64,000 bases of DNA, from positions 105,819,372 to 105,883,371 of the forward strand of contig OZ023274.1 in the NCBI GenBank assembly GCA_964007475.1. The letters are read 5' to 3'. Source of the stretch: Hybos culiciformis. Its lineage: Eukaryota > Arthropoda > Insecta > Diptera > Hybotidae. This document shows, piece by piece, positions 31,061-45,825 of this stretch. Every line of letters starts with the position of its first letter. Position 1 is the stretch's first letter. Made by a program: the position numbers and the translations under genes. Below the pieces are notes generated by a model, which was given only the letters and a program-made list of their open reading frames with translations, was not told where the DNA came from and ran no database searches.

Positions 31061-33658
31061 ACTTAGTATGTAAATTTATATTTAAATTTTTGATATTAAA
31101 TATTATTTATAACATTTATCTTCTTTAGAATAAAATAAAAAACTTACTTTCAATATTAGATTCGTAATTAACATTGCATTGTTACGTTTATTATTAAACT
31201 ACTTACCTATGAATCTTAATTGGAACTAATATTACATATTATATGTACATTATTTTATTTAACAGTAACATAAAAATACCGAAATTAACTAAATTTTGTA
31301 ATTTAATTATTCGGTAGGTATAGGTTGTGGATTTAATTCCAATGATTTGATTTGATTACCCAATTGGCACAATCCAATGGAATTAGGATAAAAATACCTA
31401 TATATTTTTTTTACTCAACTATTTTAACTAAACTACAACATTATCGTTTTAATAAATTTAAAATTTTCTTTAAATACGAGTAAATTCGAGTAAATTTAAC
31501 TTTTTTTCATTTAAAATAAAAAACCAATTTTCCTTTTCTAAACTCTGTCTACACCTCAAACATAAAAACTCAACTAGATTCGACATATTCACGTTGTTAT
31601 TGTATAGCATTATTAATATAATTTATACAATGTTATTCACTAATTTAGTTTGTTTTAATTTGTTTGTTTTAATTAAATATTTTTAATTTTATTTCTGAGT
31701 ATTCTGACTAGACAAAATATTTTCATATAGATATAATTTATGTATCTTATTAACTTTTTCACTATATTAATAAATAATAAATAAAATGGTGAATTTCTTT
31801 TGGGGAAACTTTTATTTAAAGTAATGGCAGCCCTAATTTTTTTACGATAAAAAAGAAACTACAAGACAATTGGTTAATGTTGATGTATCTTTTTTGTAGT
31901 ATTGTGTTGCGTTATGTGTTGAGATTGTTGTGTACTACAAAAAAAAAAAAAAAAAAAACAAAAATAGTAGAAATGAAAATATCTTTGAAAGGATCGTTTG
32001 TGTTGGTTTGTTCGCGGTTGCGCAAATATAAATTGAAATTTTTTTGATTTTCAAAATTTATATAAAATGTGTGATTCTTGATAATTAAAAACAAAAAAAA
32101 ATTAATATCAATAATACGAAGTAAATTAATTCTTCTAATGAAATTAAATAAAATAAATTGTTTTCTTTATTGCTTTTGACGGATAATAAAAATCAGTGAA
32201 TCACTTTCAATGATTGGGAATTAATATCGTCAAAAATCAGTAAATAAAAACAAATCGAAAACTTCAACAAAAAAGTTCAAAAAAATATTTATCGGAAAGT
32301 TTAATAAATTTTAAAAAAGTTAGATAAAATAAAAAAAAAATACAAATTGCAAACTTGCTAAAAAAACCAATATTGGAATTGAATTAAGAGTTTTTAAGTT
32401 GTGGAATCTTATTTCAAATTGCAAAGCCAGTTTTACGGGAATAATCGTAACGCAAATATTTTCAATCTTGTTGCAAAAACAAACTAAGTGATATTATTAC
32501 CTATATAGGTTAATAATTAAAATAAGTCTAATAATATGATTAATATGATTTAATTTTTTTCAAAGAAAACATTATTGTGAAATAAAGTGAAAATTTTGGT
32601 TTTATTTACTGTATGAAATCAGTTATAATTATCAGATATAATAACAAGACAATAATCAAAATTGGATTATCTATTTTTATGCGAAAAAGTTTTATTCAAC
32701 CAAAATTCAATTCAATTCAAAATATAGCCATAATTTATCTTTTAGATATGACAATAACAAATTCGCGCTTAAAACTACTTAAAAAAAAAATTACAGGAAA
32801 GTGTATATTTCTTAAAATTAAATAAAGGAATAGTACTTATATGTTAATGTTTTAAATACATGTAATTTTCGTGTTAAAGTGTTTGAATGTTAGAAAATTT
32901 TTCGCAACAGGAGTTGCATTGAGTTAAAAAAAAATCTACTATACGCATATAGTGTTTATTAAGTTTTATCAATTTCATTGAAAACCTGAAATAAGATCAA
33001 TGAATCTTGATGAATGAATAAAATTTCGTTCAAAAACCTGAAAAATAACATCAATGAATATTAAGTAAATTTTTAATGAGAAAAATAAATTTCAGGATAT
33101 ATAAATAATATATACATACATGTAAACGTATTATTTATGTTTATTTTAATTGAAATTTTTAAAATTGGATAAAAAAAATTTCATTTATATATTAAAAAGT
33201 GTAAAATTTTTTGCTTTTGGTTTGACATTTCACATCTATGCCATTTAAATTTGGTGAAAGGTTGAACGTAATCGAAATTATTACATTTATTTTCTTAAAA
33301 AAATATACTTATTTGAAATTAATTAATAGGAGAAGTATAAGTATCAAATATTTTTTTATCATAATAAATATCTACCCAGTTTTTTTTCCATGATTCTTAT
33401 TTGTTTAAATATATTTTCTTGTAAAAGAAAACTAAGTGATATTATTACTTAGAAAAGAAAAAAAAATTATTAACTGCTGGCATAAAAAATATTTGAATTT
33501 GAACGTGAATAAAATATAATTTAAAAAAAATATATACCTATATATAAAATAAAATTCATAAATTACAAATATCAAAATATTATAAATTAAGCGCATATTT
33601 TCCAACAGAATATAAATTAGATTATATATAAGAAAAAAATTAAATTAAATATTACAAA
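31061..33658. other. AT-rich intergenic region
   Basis: Low complexity, with a 20-nt A run near 31940 bordered by complementary tgtagt and actaca. Open frames at 31912-32094 (minus) and 32613-32825 (plus) are composition artefacts. Nothing else recognised. Confidence 0.45.
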
Positions 33659-33791
33659 ATGGATTACCAGAATAATGGATTATTTTTGAATAAATATTTC
33701 ATTGGAATTTTATTAATAGTTAATATTGGCTTAATGTACGTTGTTGATTGCAAATCAACAGCAGGTTATGTTGATGATGGAGACATGAAAG
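33659..33791 (+). CDS. First coding exon of an unidentified secreted or membrane protein (partial)
   Basis: ATG at 33659 opens 44 codons plus one base, ending in AAAG|GTATGA, a good donor. Residues 1-15 are polar (MDYQNNGLFLNKYFI), residues 13-31 form a hydrophobic signal segment (IGILLIVNIGLMYVV), and cleavage would fall near VDCKSTA before GYVDDGDMKG. This longer n-region, the acidic start of the mature part and the phase-1 exit set it apart from the short-peptide genes. I found no convincing exon 2 in the next 30 kb, so the gene either has a very long first intron or continues outside the window. Identity unknown. Confidence 0.5.
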
Positions 33792-36700
33792 GTATGAACT
33801 CAATGTATTAATTATATTTCATTTTGTATGAAACTTGTTTTCAAGTTATTAAAAAAGACAAAACACAATATTCATATATAGAACCAAAACGATTAAGATA
33901 ATAACTTAAACATTTTCTTAAGAAAAAAATCTAAAATTCTAAATTCTTCTAAACACTATTTAATTAAAAATTATATGAAATTGTTATCATTTCAATTAAT
34001 TACATACTTTGAACTTTATTTCCGTATCAAATGAAAAAAAAAAATTTTGTTTTTTTTTTGACTTGTTTTTATGCGAACTTGTTTCCGTTCGACAAAAATC
34101 AATTCCTAGTATGAGACCATGATCTTTAATTTTATGATTATTTTTTTTTTAATATAACTGCGTGGTTATTGAATAAATTCCTAAATATGATGGCATTATA
34201 AAATAAATATCAAAACCCTAATAATAAATATACCTAAATAAAGTACTCGGAGTAAGTATTTTATCAGCATTCCTATATCCGGGATTGTTAGTGATTCTTA
34301 GTGGCTAATCCTTTTAAAATAATATTCATGTGTGCGACGAAATATAAGTGCTGCTTCTAAAAAGGGTACGAAAGGGCTAAAAAAAATTTTGCTTTCCCTG
34401 GCAAGAGAGATATATTTATAGAATCAAATTCTAAAAAACTTTACATTACAAGATGCATATAAAATTGTATACATAAATATATATTCAATATCAAACAAAA
34501 AAAAACTTTTGATACTACCATATAATTTAAGAAAAATTAACGCATCTGTCTCGTCCAAAAAAAAACTCACAAATTCTTAACATTAAAAAAAGAATCCATT
34601 CATAATAAATTCGGATATGCTTTTAGAAAAAATAAAATAAAAATCACAAACACAAATGCATTGCTTTCTGTTGATCTCAACCAAATGCAGGTAAATTAGA
34701 AATCAGGTAGCATTAACAAGGTTGCTTAATGATGTAAAGGTTTTTAGGATTAAAAAAAAATATATGTCATGTTCTTATTCTAACTATAATATTTACACTT
34801 TTTTTTAAACTAATTTAATATTCTAATAATATTGAAATATAAAATAGTAAGGGCTTAAATTATAAATATGTCTGTTAAGTACCTACTTATAACTTAAGCC
34901 AGTTTATTATTGTATTACGACACAACAATCAGTTTTCAGTAGACCTGAGGACACAAGCCATGCAAACGAAATGTGTAATTTTTTGACACTCTAAAATTAC
35001 TTATTTGAACTAGTAAAAAAATAAAATAAAAAAACTGGTAACAAAATATAAATTATTGAGAAAACCTCAGGTTTTTTTGCACTCTTGATGAACAAAAATT
35101 TTTTAAGATTTCATTTAAAATGCATCAAACCAATACATTTTGAGATATAATATTAGCATCTTTTATAATATTTCATTCAGTTTTTAAAGAACAATAAAGT
35201 CTATTGTTCAAGTTTTATGAGCATATTGGTATACAGGTTTTTGTGTTCTTCTCAAAGTAAAATTGATGTAGGTGTACATATATAATGTTTAGTCCTTTTT
35301 GAAATTTTATAATGAAATTTATGAGTTTATAAAGGAAATCGATTTCTTTTCACTATGATTAGAATATACTTGTTATAATGTGTCTGTTATAGAATGCAAT
35401 TAAATATTTTACATAAATTATAGTTTAAATGTTTTAAAAAGCTCTGTAATTCTTTTAAAACTTCTATTTTTATAAAATATTTACATGAAATAGAAATTAT
35501 TATCAAAAGTAACATGAAAATACTGCTAAAGTATATTTACCTGTAAATATAAAATATAATGGGAACTCCGAAAATAAATAAAATTTTATTCTGGATTTAA
35601 ACATTAGTTTTTGAATTCCTGAATAAATTTTTGTAATATTTAGAATTAAAAAAAGACATTGCACAATTAATTAATATGCATTTATGTCTATACAGGATAA
35701 AAGACAAAATTTTTGATAACTTAACTTAATTTATATAAAACATCTTTTTTTATTAATAGATTTTTTTATTATTGAACTACAACATCCTTGAAGGTACTTT
35801 ATTTTTATTTTTTGGTAAAAAGGACTACTTAAGTATAAGACTTATTTTTTTGAAAACCATTTGGATAGGACAATGAATTATTATTCATTGAAGTTGATTG
35901 CGTTAGCAAAAATCCTGGTACTTTTATTTTCGTGGGAAAATATATTCTTTATAAATGTACCATTGGATAATCCACATGTGCAATTTGTAAAAACTAATTA
36001 AAATGTACATACACATTTTATATAACATTATTTTATTGTACTTATTAGGACTCTAGTTTCCCATAACATAATTTTCTTAATTTTTTTTTCTTAATTTTCA
36101 CAATCTTAAAGTTAAAAAATGAAAATCAGAATTAGCAAAATATTTTTATTACATTTAGAAATTTAAATTCGTATCAAAGAATTTTATCGTCAGACATATT
36201 ATGTTACATATTTATCTATTAATTGTATACATATGTACTTACTTAGTTATAGTTTTAACAAGAAATAAATTCACTGATAAAAGGTATTTACTGAATATAA
36301 GTACTTACTTATGTTTCAATTTTTTGTTATCTTATCATAATATATACGTACTTGTATGTAGTTATAAATGCAACTTACAGCTTAATCTTATCAAAATTTA
36401 TATGGTTTTGTGATTATACTTTTGCTTTATATATTCTCATACTATTCATTACTAAAGTAATTATCTAAATTTACAAAGGTAAAGAGTTTAATTTGAAATT
36501 TTCAAATTTTTATTTTAATTTTTGGTTGAATGTTTGAAATGTACCAGAACAGAATAATTGAAAAACTTAAGTTTTGATTTTCTAACTACGGGCTGTTGTT
36601 TGAATAATAAAGGTAGAAATAGAAATTTTATTATTATGTCTCGAATTATATAGTTTTTAAAAAAACACAAAACTAATTATTGGCCTCTAAGATATTAATT

Positions 36701-38689
36701 AAAATTGTAATCTCGATTGTAATAAATAAATTCCTAATTAAAAAACATTTGAATGTATGAAATTCAGTTCCGCAGCTTGTTTAAAATTAAATTTTGCATG
36801 CCAAACAATATTTCACGTCGCGATATCTTTGACAAGCTTACAGGTAGTTTTATCACATGCATATTAAAATGGTAGAGATATTTTCAGATTACGATGACCA
36901 AATAATTATCTTTTAGTAATTTTATTGCTTTTTCACAAGATTGATAATTAAAAATAAAATTTAGATTTTGTTAAGATAAGAATTTTTAATCTATTATTTA
37001 TGCGATGCTATCGAACTTATAAGTATATTCGAGTAAATATCATATTTTTGTGGTTTACTTCAGAATATTACGGAATACGGAGAGTTTTAATGTTAAATAT
37101 ACATGCAAAGATATACGTACTAAATGCATTACATAAATATTAAAAATGTAAAAATAATTTTCCTAAAAATTTTGATTTTATTTTAACACGAAAGGAAAAA
37201 TTTTTCATTTGAAAAGTAAAAAAAAAAAAAATTGTTATTCTAAATTGGTTTTATGTTTTTTTTTTCAATAATTTGAGATATCTTATGTTGGAAATTATCT
37301 TTTGGAATGTCTATAAAAAAAAAGGTTCTTTTCTAGATTAAGTGGAATATTAACAAAAACAAATAATAAGTGCGGATATTAAAAAAGTATTTAAAGTATT
37401 TTTTAACTTTTTTTTTTAAATATTAACTTAACATACTGAAACAAATTAAGAAAATTTGGTATTCAGGGGCCGGAGATAGAAACCATTGCATTTGAACGGA
37501 TGATGACCAGTAACAAAATTATTTCATTAGGATACTTACTCACTTACTGAATATATAAAGGTACAAAATATTTTATGTTAGCCAAAAAAACTTATTTATA
37601 ATAATATAGAAATCATAATTTTTAGTTTTTTTTCTTGCAAATTTGCATTATCAAAGTTTAACATTTAACACGTTTTCACTTCCTTAATAATTGTATTTAA
37701 TTCAGGGCGCCAGCATGATAATAAAAATTACAAAATATCGCACGCGTATTAAATAAGAATTTTAATTTAATTGGTCTCTTTAAAAAAAAATAACTTGCGA
37801 ACTTTTAAATTTTATTTTTATTATTATTTTTTTTTTAATTTTATTATTATTCCCTCTATACTTAAAAAGTTTAAATTGAAATGTTTGTTTGGAAGTGTCG
37901 TCAGCTTACATTGTAACTTGTCAAGAATATTATTGTAATGTTTAAAAAAAAAAATTCGAACATGCGCTACAGGCAAAATAAATAACAAGAAATGTAATCA
38001 TATTATGAATGCTATATGCTGCCAACCAAACTTCTTTTGTAGCTAATAGCGAATAAAATTCATATATAAATTATGCATTTATTGTTATCATTTGGATTTA
38101 AATAAAAAGATATATTCATTAGAGTTATTATTCATAGATAAATTTTGAAAATTTAATCATCTACAGTTTTTATTCAAGTACAGATTATAGTTTTTTTTTT
38201 TAAATATAGTAATTTTACAAACAATGAAAATGTTTTATTGGAAAATATTTGCTAAATGCAGAAGGTATGCCTTATATCTACCAATACTTACTTATTTTGT
38301 TTTTAATAAAATTTTACATTAAAATAATATTCACTAACCCTGTTTGTCGTCATAAATTCAAATAATTCAATGGTCTTGAATGAGCAAAAAAATCTAGGTG
38401 CAAATTACGCTTAAAGCTTTCAAGCTTCAATTATCGCTTCAGCATTAATTCATAATTGAATTATTAAAATAATTTTTTTTAAATAAATTTGAATTTTTTT
38501 TTTACATTACGTTAATAAACAAATTCAATCAACATGATCAGCTTATTTTGAATGAAAACAATGAAAAAATAATATTTTTCTCAATATCTTTTTTTTTTTG
38601 TGAAATCAACTCTGTTCTGTTTACAAAAAAAAATGTTTGTTTACATTCAATGCCAAATGGCACCAAATGTTTTAATATTGAGAAAAAAA
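33792..38689. other. Long AT-rich non-coding stretch
   Basis: Probably intronic to the gene beginning at 33659. One exon-like segment at 36753-36843 (ATG-initiated, 30 codons, ending ACAG|GTAGTT, or internal from an acceptor at 36767) has better codon variety than its surroundings, but its phase does not fit the upstream exon. No mobile element ends recognised. Confidence 0.35.
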
Positions 38690-38812
38690 ATGGGTTTTTC
38701 TATATTGATTATATGCGATTATTATTTTATAATTTATTTATGTTTAGCATCGCAACGACGAAATCGATTATATAATCAAAACAAATTATACCGAAAACCA
38801 TTTTCTCGTTAA
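38690..38812 (+). CDS. Speculative 40-residue secreted peptide
   Basis: ATG at 38690 gives 40 codons to TAA at 38810. A hydrophobic stretch (MGFSILIICDYYFIIYLCLAS) is followed by a very basic tail, QRRNRLYNQNKLYRKPFSR, whose first Gln could form pyroglutamate. Signal-like hydrophobicity arises easily by chance in AT-rich DNA, and the same frame is open further upstream, so this may not be a gene. No relative in the window. Confidence 0.2.
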   Translation: MGFSILIICDYYFIIYLCLASQRRNRLYNQNKLYRKPFSR

Positions 38813-41800
38813 AAAATTAAATTCAGAAAAATAATGTTACCTATTGGCCAGTTCCCTTAACAATTCTTCAAGAACTTATAAAGTGAAAACTGTTGTTAAC
38901 AACTAAATAATTTAAAATGAACATCATTTAAAATTTTAAAATGATTGATGTAAATTAATCTAATAAAAACAGGAGCATTCATAAATATTTTAGTAAAACA
39001 CAAGCTAATAATTTCGATTTCAATGGTTAATTCATATATTTAAATCAGATATTATTAAAGAACAATTTGATACTATATACACATTTTTGTATATATATAT
39101 ATATATAAATATATCTAAAATGTAAATTATTGTAAAATTTTCTTTCTTTTATTATTTTTAACACCAAATTGTGCTCACACTTTTCAAAAGAAAATTTTGA
39201 AGTTTTCTTTTCCTTTTTCCGGTTTATTATTTGTACACGGAATAAGGGAAATTTACAATTAAAAAAGATGTGCACACATATTTTGAACGTATGCAATTGA
39301 TCTTTGATGCTCTATTTGGCTCGTGTGTATATCTTAAAGGGTTATTAAAATAATAATCACCAAAGAATTTTATCATAAATTTTTATATGCTTATTGCTTA
39401 TGCATATAATCGTATCATATTATTATAAATTAATTCATTAGAAAATTGGTTTTTCATAGAACATCCTTATTGTAATAAAATTTTACTGCATTGCCATAAA
39501 ATGCAATAAATAAGTGGATGCACTTAAAATTTTATTTTTTTTTTAAATAAATCAGGGATATTATACGTATACAATAACAATTAAAATTGATTTATTATTA
39601 TATATATATACATAATTTGAAGGAAAAAATAATTGTTTTTTAAGTGCAGACACAGGAAATTGACAAAAAATAACGCAGATAAGACGAAATATATTTTTGC
39701 GTAATCACTTTTTCAATTTCCGGAACAAAAAAAATTTTTTAACATTTCTATTCAAAAGCTCTTGAGAATAAGAGGAGCATTATACGTTATGCCTAACTTA
39801 TAAGTTATAAGCAGAGTAAACATATTTCTATAGTAGAGTAACAAGGAATAACGAAAATTTCTACGCAAAAAAAAAAAAAAATTCACCTCCCTCTTACAAG
39901 GTGTCTTTCTGATTCCTTTTACTTAAGTTTTTTTCGCAGGTTTTTTAAAATCCAAAATTAAGTACTTTTTTAAGAACAAAGTGAGTTCATTTCGTTTTAT
40001 TTTCGACTTAAAACTATTTTCTTATTTTTAAAATTTTTGAAAACCGTAAAATTACTTATATTTTACAATTTTTTTAATTTTTTGTAAAGACAAAAAATTA
40101 TCATAGTCACCTGGTTCTTTTATAAAATAAATGCATTGTTTACATTTATTTGGCCTTAAGCGCGTCATAGTTTCCCTTAAATACTCAATACTAATAAATA
40201 AAAATCATATGATTTTTGTTTTGCTTTAATTTTTCGATTTTAGGGATGTGAGAATTTTTTTTAAAGCTTGACGCTAGTGATTTAAATGTGAGAAATTAAA
40301 ATAATAATTAATATTAACTTTAACCAATTTTTTGTGAAAAAAACATGAAAAAAAATTAAAAAGTGAAAAATGGGAAAAAATAAATGCTATTTTCGTAAAT
40401 TTTAAACAGTTTGAAAAATGTAAATTAACAGTTCCTCCTCAAAACTTTCTTAATTATATTAAAATATTGCAGGATATGTTTTCTGAAAATTTCGATTTAC
40501 ATGTAACTGAAAATAATTTAGTAAGTAAATTAGCTTCCCTTCTTACAAACGTTGAATGTAATTTCAAATGTTGTGAAAATTTCAATACAATTTATTTGAT
40601 TAATTTTTTCATACGTGTGCGCATATATTTCATTTAAAATTTTTTTATAAAAATGTAAAAATTAGAAAAAATAGAAATAAAATGTTCTCTGTGATGAGTT
40701 TATAAAATTAAAAGTCTTGTTTTATTTCGTAACTTTTAAAAAAGCAACCATCCCATCCCTGATCATTTTTATTCAACACAATGATAGATTTTGAGTAAAA
40801 AAAACATAGATTTTTTGGCGGGACCAAATATATTTTATATGGCAGATACTTTACTTTATAAAATAGGTGTACAATGTTATAAGTAAGTACATATTTAAAG
40901 GTTCAAAAACAGTTTGAAATTCGATTTTGAATCTAATAGAGTTTTATAATATTAGTTTACTTTGAAAAAACTATAGGTAGCTAATAATGTTTTAGATGAT
41001 ATTAACTTCAACATAGTAAACATTTTATAGACATCATACGATTAAAATGTATATAAATAGATTTTTATATTAAATGTCGAAGCCGAGACAATCACTTTCT
41101 GCCGAAGTTAATAACTTACTTTAATTGAATCAATCAAAAAAAAATAAATACCTATTAATTATTTTAAATGTTCTTTTAGAGAAATATTTTGATTTTTATG
41201 TGAAAATAATGATAAAAATTTAGTCCATTTTTTGATGATTTGATAAAATTTATACTATTTAAGTTCAAATTACAAATTGTTTTGATTTTCAAACATTTTA
41301 CATTGCATAATTTTAATTGCATTGTCGACTTCAATAACATATAATATAAAACATTTTATTTTTATTCTAATCGCTTAAATTATTTTCATTTACACTTTGC
41401 GATTATATTTATATTTATGTGATATTAATACCTTGATTTTACATAAAATTTGACAAAATTAAAAATTATAGATTCTTATCATTGGGCAATGGTAATGTAT
41501 CTAACAGTTCACCAACAGTGACAAACAAAATTTGGAAAAAAAATAAAATTTAAATAAAAATACTTAATAATACAAAAGATTTATGCCAAAGTATATTTGA
41601 ATGTGAAAAAATTAATGAATTTTAATTATAGAGAGACCCATTTGAAACTAACGAAAAAGCTGAATTAATTTAAAGGAGATAAAATTCACACGAGCAGAAA
41701 TAAATTTACCTGAACTGAAATATTTTTCAAAAACTACAAATTGTTGGCAATAGATTTCATAAATTTTCTTTTTAAATTGAATTTGGAGAAAAAAATCCCC

Positions 41801-44697
41801 ATAAATCTAGAAAAAGTTGAAGGTGAAAAGGACTCGGAAACACTAATTTTTTTCTATAAAGGATGGAACTTTAACCCATGTCGCTTTTATGGGCTTTTGT
41901 GGGTCGTTATGCTATTATGGTGTTATTCTCTTGATCTTATTCTTCTTTTCACTAGTATAATATTTTTTTAATGAGTTTGGAAATAACAATTTACGTTTTA
42001 TGTCAACATTATATGTATAGTAATAATATCTTTTAATTTGAAGCAGACTGAAGAGAAAAATTTCACTTTCACAACATGATGTTAATATTGAGTTGAAATA
42101 GTATATTAAAAGAAAATAGTTTTTAAGTTAAAAGTTTACTATGTTTATTAAAAACTAAAAGTTTTAGTTAATTTGAATAAACTAATTAAAATATATATAT
42201 GGAGTTAAATAAAATGTATTTTTAAATACTTTTTCAACCTGTTAAAAAGTTATATATTAGTTTTTTATTCAATTTCATAGAATTTTTTTATTTTCTTTTT
42301 CGACCAAATTTTTATTATTATCATTATTCCACCCACAGATTAATTTTGAAATGCAAAACAAAAGTTTTTTTGTTTTCGCAAAAAAAATTGTTATTTTGTG
42401 TTTTTTTTTTAATTTTGCATAGTTAATTTAGCAAATTTTTATCTTCATAATGAGTTTCTTTTTTTGTTTTTTGTTTTTTTTTAGCATAAAACAACAGACT
42501 TATTTGAATTAAGTTGAATCTTTTTAAGAACATTTTGTGATTAGGTAATAATATAATTTTTAACATGAAAGAGAATTAATTCGTTAGGGAATTTGGGCGT
42601 TTAATAAATTAGTGGGATGATAATCTTTGAGTAACATTAAAACCTGATATTAAAAAAGTCACTTTGCACTAAAAATAAAATTAATTACTTGATTAAATTT
42701 AATATTAATTTAAAAATTTTAAAGTTATTAAATTAAATTTTTGAAAATAGTTTCTTTTTTATTTCATATAAGAATGAATGTGCTGCAAATATTAAATATA
42801 CGATGTACACATAAGTACATACTATACTATACTATACGCAGCTTATACTATACTATCATATTTAATTCTAAAATTGTACAAGGTAAGGTGGTTTTTGTCA
42901 GACCTCGGAAAAACAAATTTTTAAATAATTATTAATTTTTTTAACCTAAGAACTTTCGTTTCCTTCAAAAAAAAAAAAAAATTGTGTCAAATTTCACATA
43001 TTTTTTTATTATATTTTTGGTTGCGACACATGTTTCCTCGAAGAAGTTTATATATGAAATCGTTATTTTTTCTTATATGACTTTCTATTTCCGTTCTTTT
43101 TTTTTATTTTTTATGATAATTTTCTTAAAACAAAAAAAAACTTCTAAATCAATTTTTATCTTTATTACTTCAAAAATAAAAATAATTAGTTTCAATTTGT
43201 GAAATTCGATTTTGTTTCTTTAATGTTAATTTTAGTTACAGAAGTTTCAATGACATTAAATTTAGTTATTTAACAAAGAAGTATATATATGAATTTAGAT
43301 TTTAGGGCAACAAATATTATTATTGAAATTATTGAGCTTTGGACGCAAACTTTAAAAAATAAATTTAAGTTTGTGATTGACTTGAATAGTTTTTTGATTT
43401 TTGAATCCATCTGAAGAAAGAAATCAATAGGCTTTTTATTTAAAAAATCTACATAATACATAAGAGCTCACCTGTTCCTTGGTTAACTTTTTATATCTAT
43501 ATTTTTATTCCAATTATTCGTATCAGTAATAATAATCACCTCTTGCATCATGCACATACAAAATCTCTATGTTACGGTGCAGAAATACTATTTGCATTTA
43601 ATTTTATTTTCACATGACCCCTTTTTCATGAAAGTTAAGTTGAATATACTTAAATATTAGAATAAAAATAAATTAAAATAATCAAAAAGGTTTATGAATT
43701 AAGTAAGTACTGTTAATTGAAAAACATTCAAGTCACTACGTATAAGATACGGCTTCTTAGGTTTGGTTGCGCTGATGTAACTGTAGTCACATAAACATTA
43801 GAAGTGGTTCTATGAGTGGAAAGTAAAGTAACTCAATTTCTTTATTGTTCAGGTAGTTCGTAGTTGAAGAATTTTTGTACACAAGACTTTTTAAGAGGAT
43901 TTCCCTAAAAATATTAAACAATAATAATGTTGGCCTTTTTGTTTTAAATTTTTTTAAATAAATAAAACAAATTGAATTTTATTTTGGTTTATTTTCCATT
44001 GTAAAATTGTTAAACAAAAAAAAATAAATTGCTTTTAACTAAAAAATCAGCCATGCATTACATTTTGTCGTCATACGTCACATTGTAGAGTTGAGCTTTA
44101 TTTACAAGTTTTTTTTTATTTTATAAAATCCTATACTTAAGTAGATATTTTATAAATATTTTATAAATAATATAAATTAGTAGGTGAACGTAACTCAATA
44201 AGTTTTTGAAGAACATAAACCATCAGTTATCAAAATTTTATAAAAAAAAATGTATACAGAAAGAAGTATATAAAATCAAATATATATTGTAAATTTTTTT
44301 TTGAAATCTTGATCGTATATATGTAATTAGTGAAGAAAATCCTATAAGAAGTAATTGTTAATATTCTCTTCATTCAGTCAACTTGGGTGTTAAAAATTTC
44401 AAAGTCCTGGTTAAAATGACAATAACCTTTAAATGCATAATAAAACCAGTAATAAACCTACATGTGCGTTAAAAATATTAAATTTCATCCTTTTAACAAA
44501 CTTGTATTTTGTACTAATAAAAAACCTGAGTCTTATAGACTTAGTTGTATACAAACTATACAGTCTCTACATGGTAGAAAAAGAATTATTTTTTGGTTAT
44601 GTAGATTTGAAAACATAATTTATTATTATATATAATAAATTTGTATAATATGCTGTGTATTAGTATTTCGATTTGAAGAAATCATTTATTTACTCTA
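38813..44697. other. Long AT-rich non-coding stretch
   Basis: Contains an AT microsatellite at about 39091-39110 and an ACTAT tandem run at 42820-42858. A higher-complexity open segment at 41810-41970 has no ATG and no recognised similarity. No gene supported. Confidence 0.4.
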
Positions 44698-44699
44698 TA

Positions 44700-44958
44700 T
44701 CGTCTGCTGAGAAATGAAACAACGTATGACATTTATACGTCATTATTTGACAATAGCACCATTCGATTCCTCGTACTCGATTTTATAAGTACAACTACTT
44801 TGCAATATTCTTAATGTTGATTAAAATGTGTTTTTTAGATGAAAATTGTACGCTACTTGATATTTTTTCATACGATTTTTTTAATTTTGAAATCTTTAAA
44901 TTCAAATTACTCGAAACTATACTTTTCATTATACGTTGTTTCATTTCTCAGCAGACGA
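44700..44958. mobile_element. MITE with 28-bp perfect terminal inverted repeats and TA flanks
   Basis: The left end, TCGTCTGCTGAGAAATGAAA then CAACGTAT (44700-44727), is repeated exactly in inverted orientation at 44931-44958. A TA dinucleotide borders each side (44698-44699 and 44959-44960), as expected of Tc1/mariner-type insertion. The 259-bp body is AT-rich and non-coding. Identical arms indicate a recent or conserved element. Confidence 0.85.
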
Positions 44959-45529
44959 TATGATGTCTCGTAAGTTTCCTAAGTTTCCTTAGTGATTTAT
45001 AATTTTCTGTAAATTTTTTTTTTTATTAAGAACGTTGGTGCGAACAAACATCAAATAATATCTAATATAAATTTATATTCCAATAAAACTAATAAATAAC
45101 TATATAAATCCAGACTAAAAATGTGTATAAATATAATAAATATGTGATATTGTTATGATTTTGGTTTTCTTCATTTTTTTTTATTGTTCAAAGATGCAAG
45201 ACCTATATTTTTCATTTTCATAATAATAATTTGTTATTCTTTCTTTTTGTTTTGGTCTTTGTATCTTTAAATTTTCCCTTAATTTTCATTAGAAATTTAA
45301 ATCTTCTGGCATAAATAATACTACGTTATAATGCAAAAACAATTTTTTTTTCATATCTGTATACAATGTGAATAAGAACATATTGTAGTTTTTTTTATTT
45401 GTATAGCGTGTGAAATTCAAGATAAAAAATCTCATAAAATGATATCGAATTTTATTTTAAAATTAGAGCCATGCTGTAAACAGTGTAAACAATGAAATAA
45501 ATTTATGTTTAGATATTGTACTTATGTGT

Positions 45530-45586
45530 GGTTTAGTTGAGAGTTTAGTTTAGTTGAGTTTAGTTGAGGTTAGTATGGTTTAGTTT
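45530..45586. repeat. Imperfect tandem repeat of gtttagttgag
   Basis: Four to five degenerate copies of a roughly 10-bp unit related to gtttagttgag. No function suggested. Confidence 0.7.
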
Positions 45587-45825
45587 ACATATATGGATTT
45601 ATATGTTAGTTCATGTTTTTTTTTATAGAAATTATTTTTAGATTGAAAATGACAAATATAAATATAACCGTTGAAAGTCAAAATTTAGATTACTAAAACG
45701 ATTATTATATTTATATTTTCATTTATTGGTTTAAAAGACATGACAAATATTGAATCCTATATTCATTATTAAAAATGAGAAGAAAGCTGCAGTTATGATG
45801 GTTTATAATGTCACTATTAATTTAA

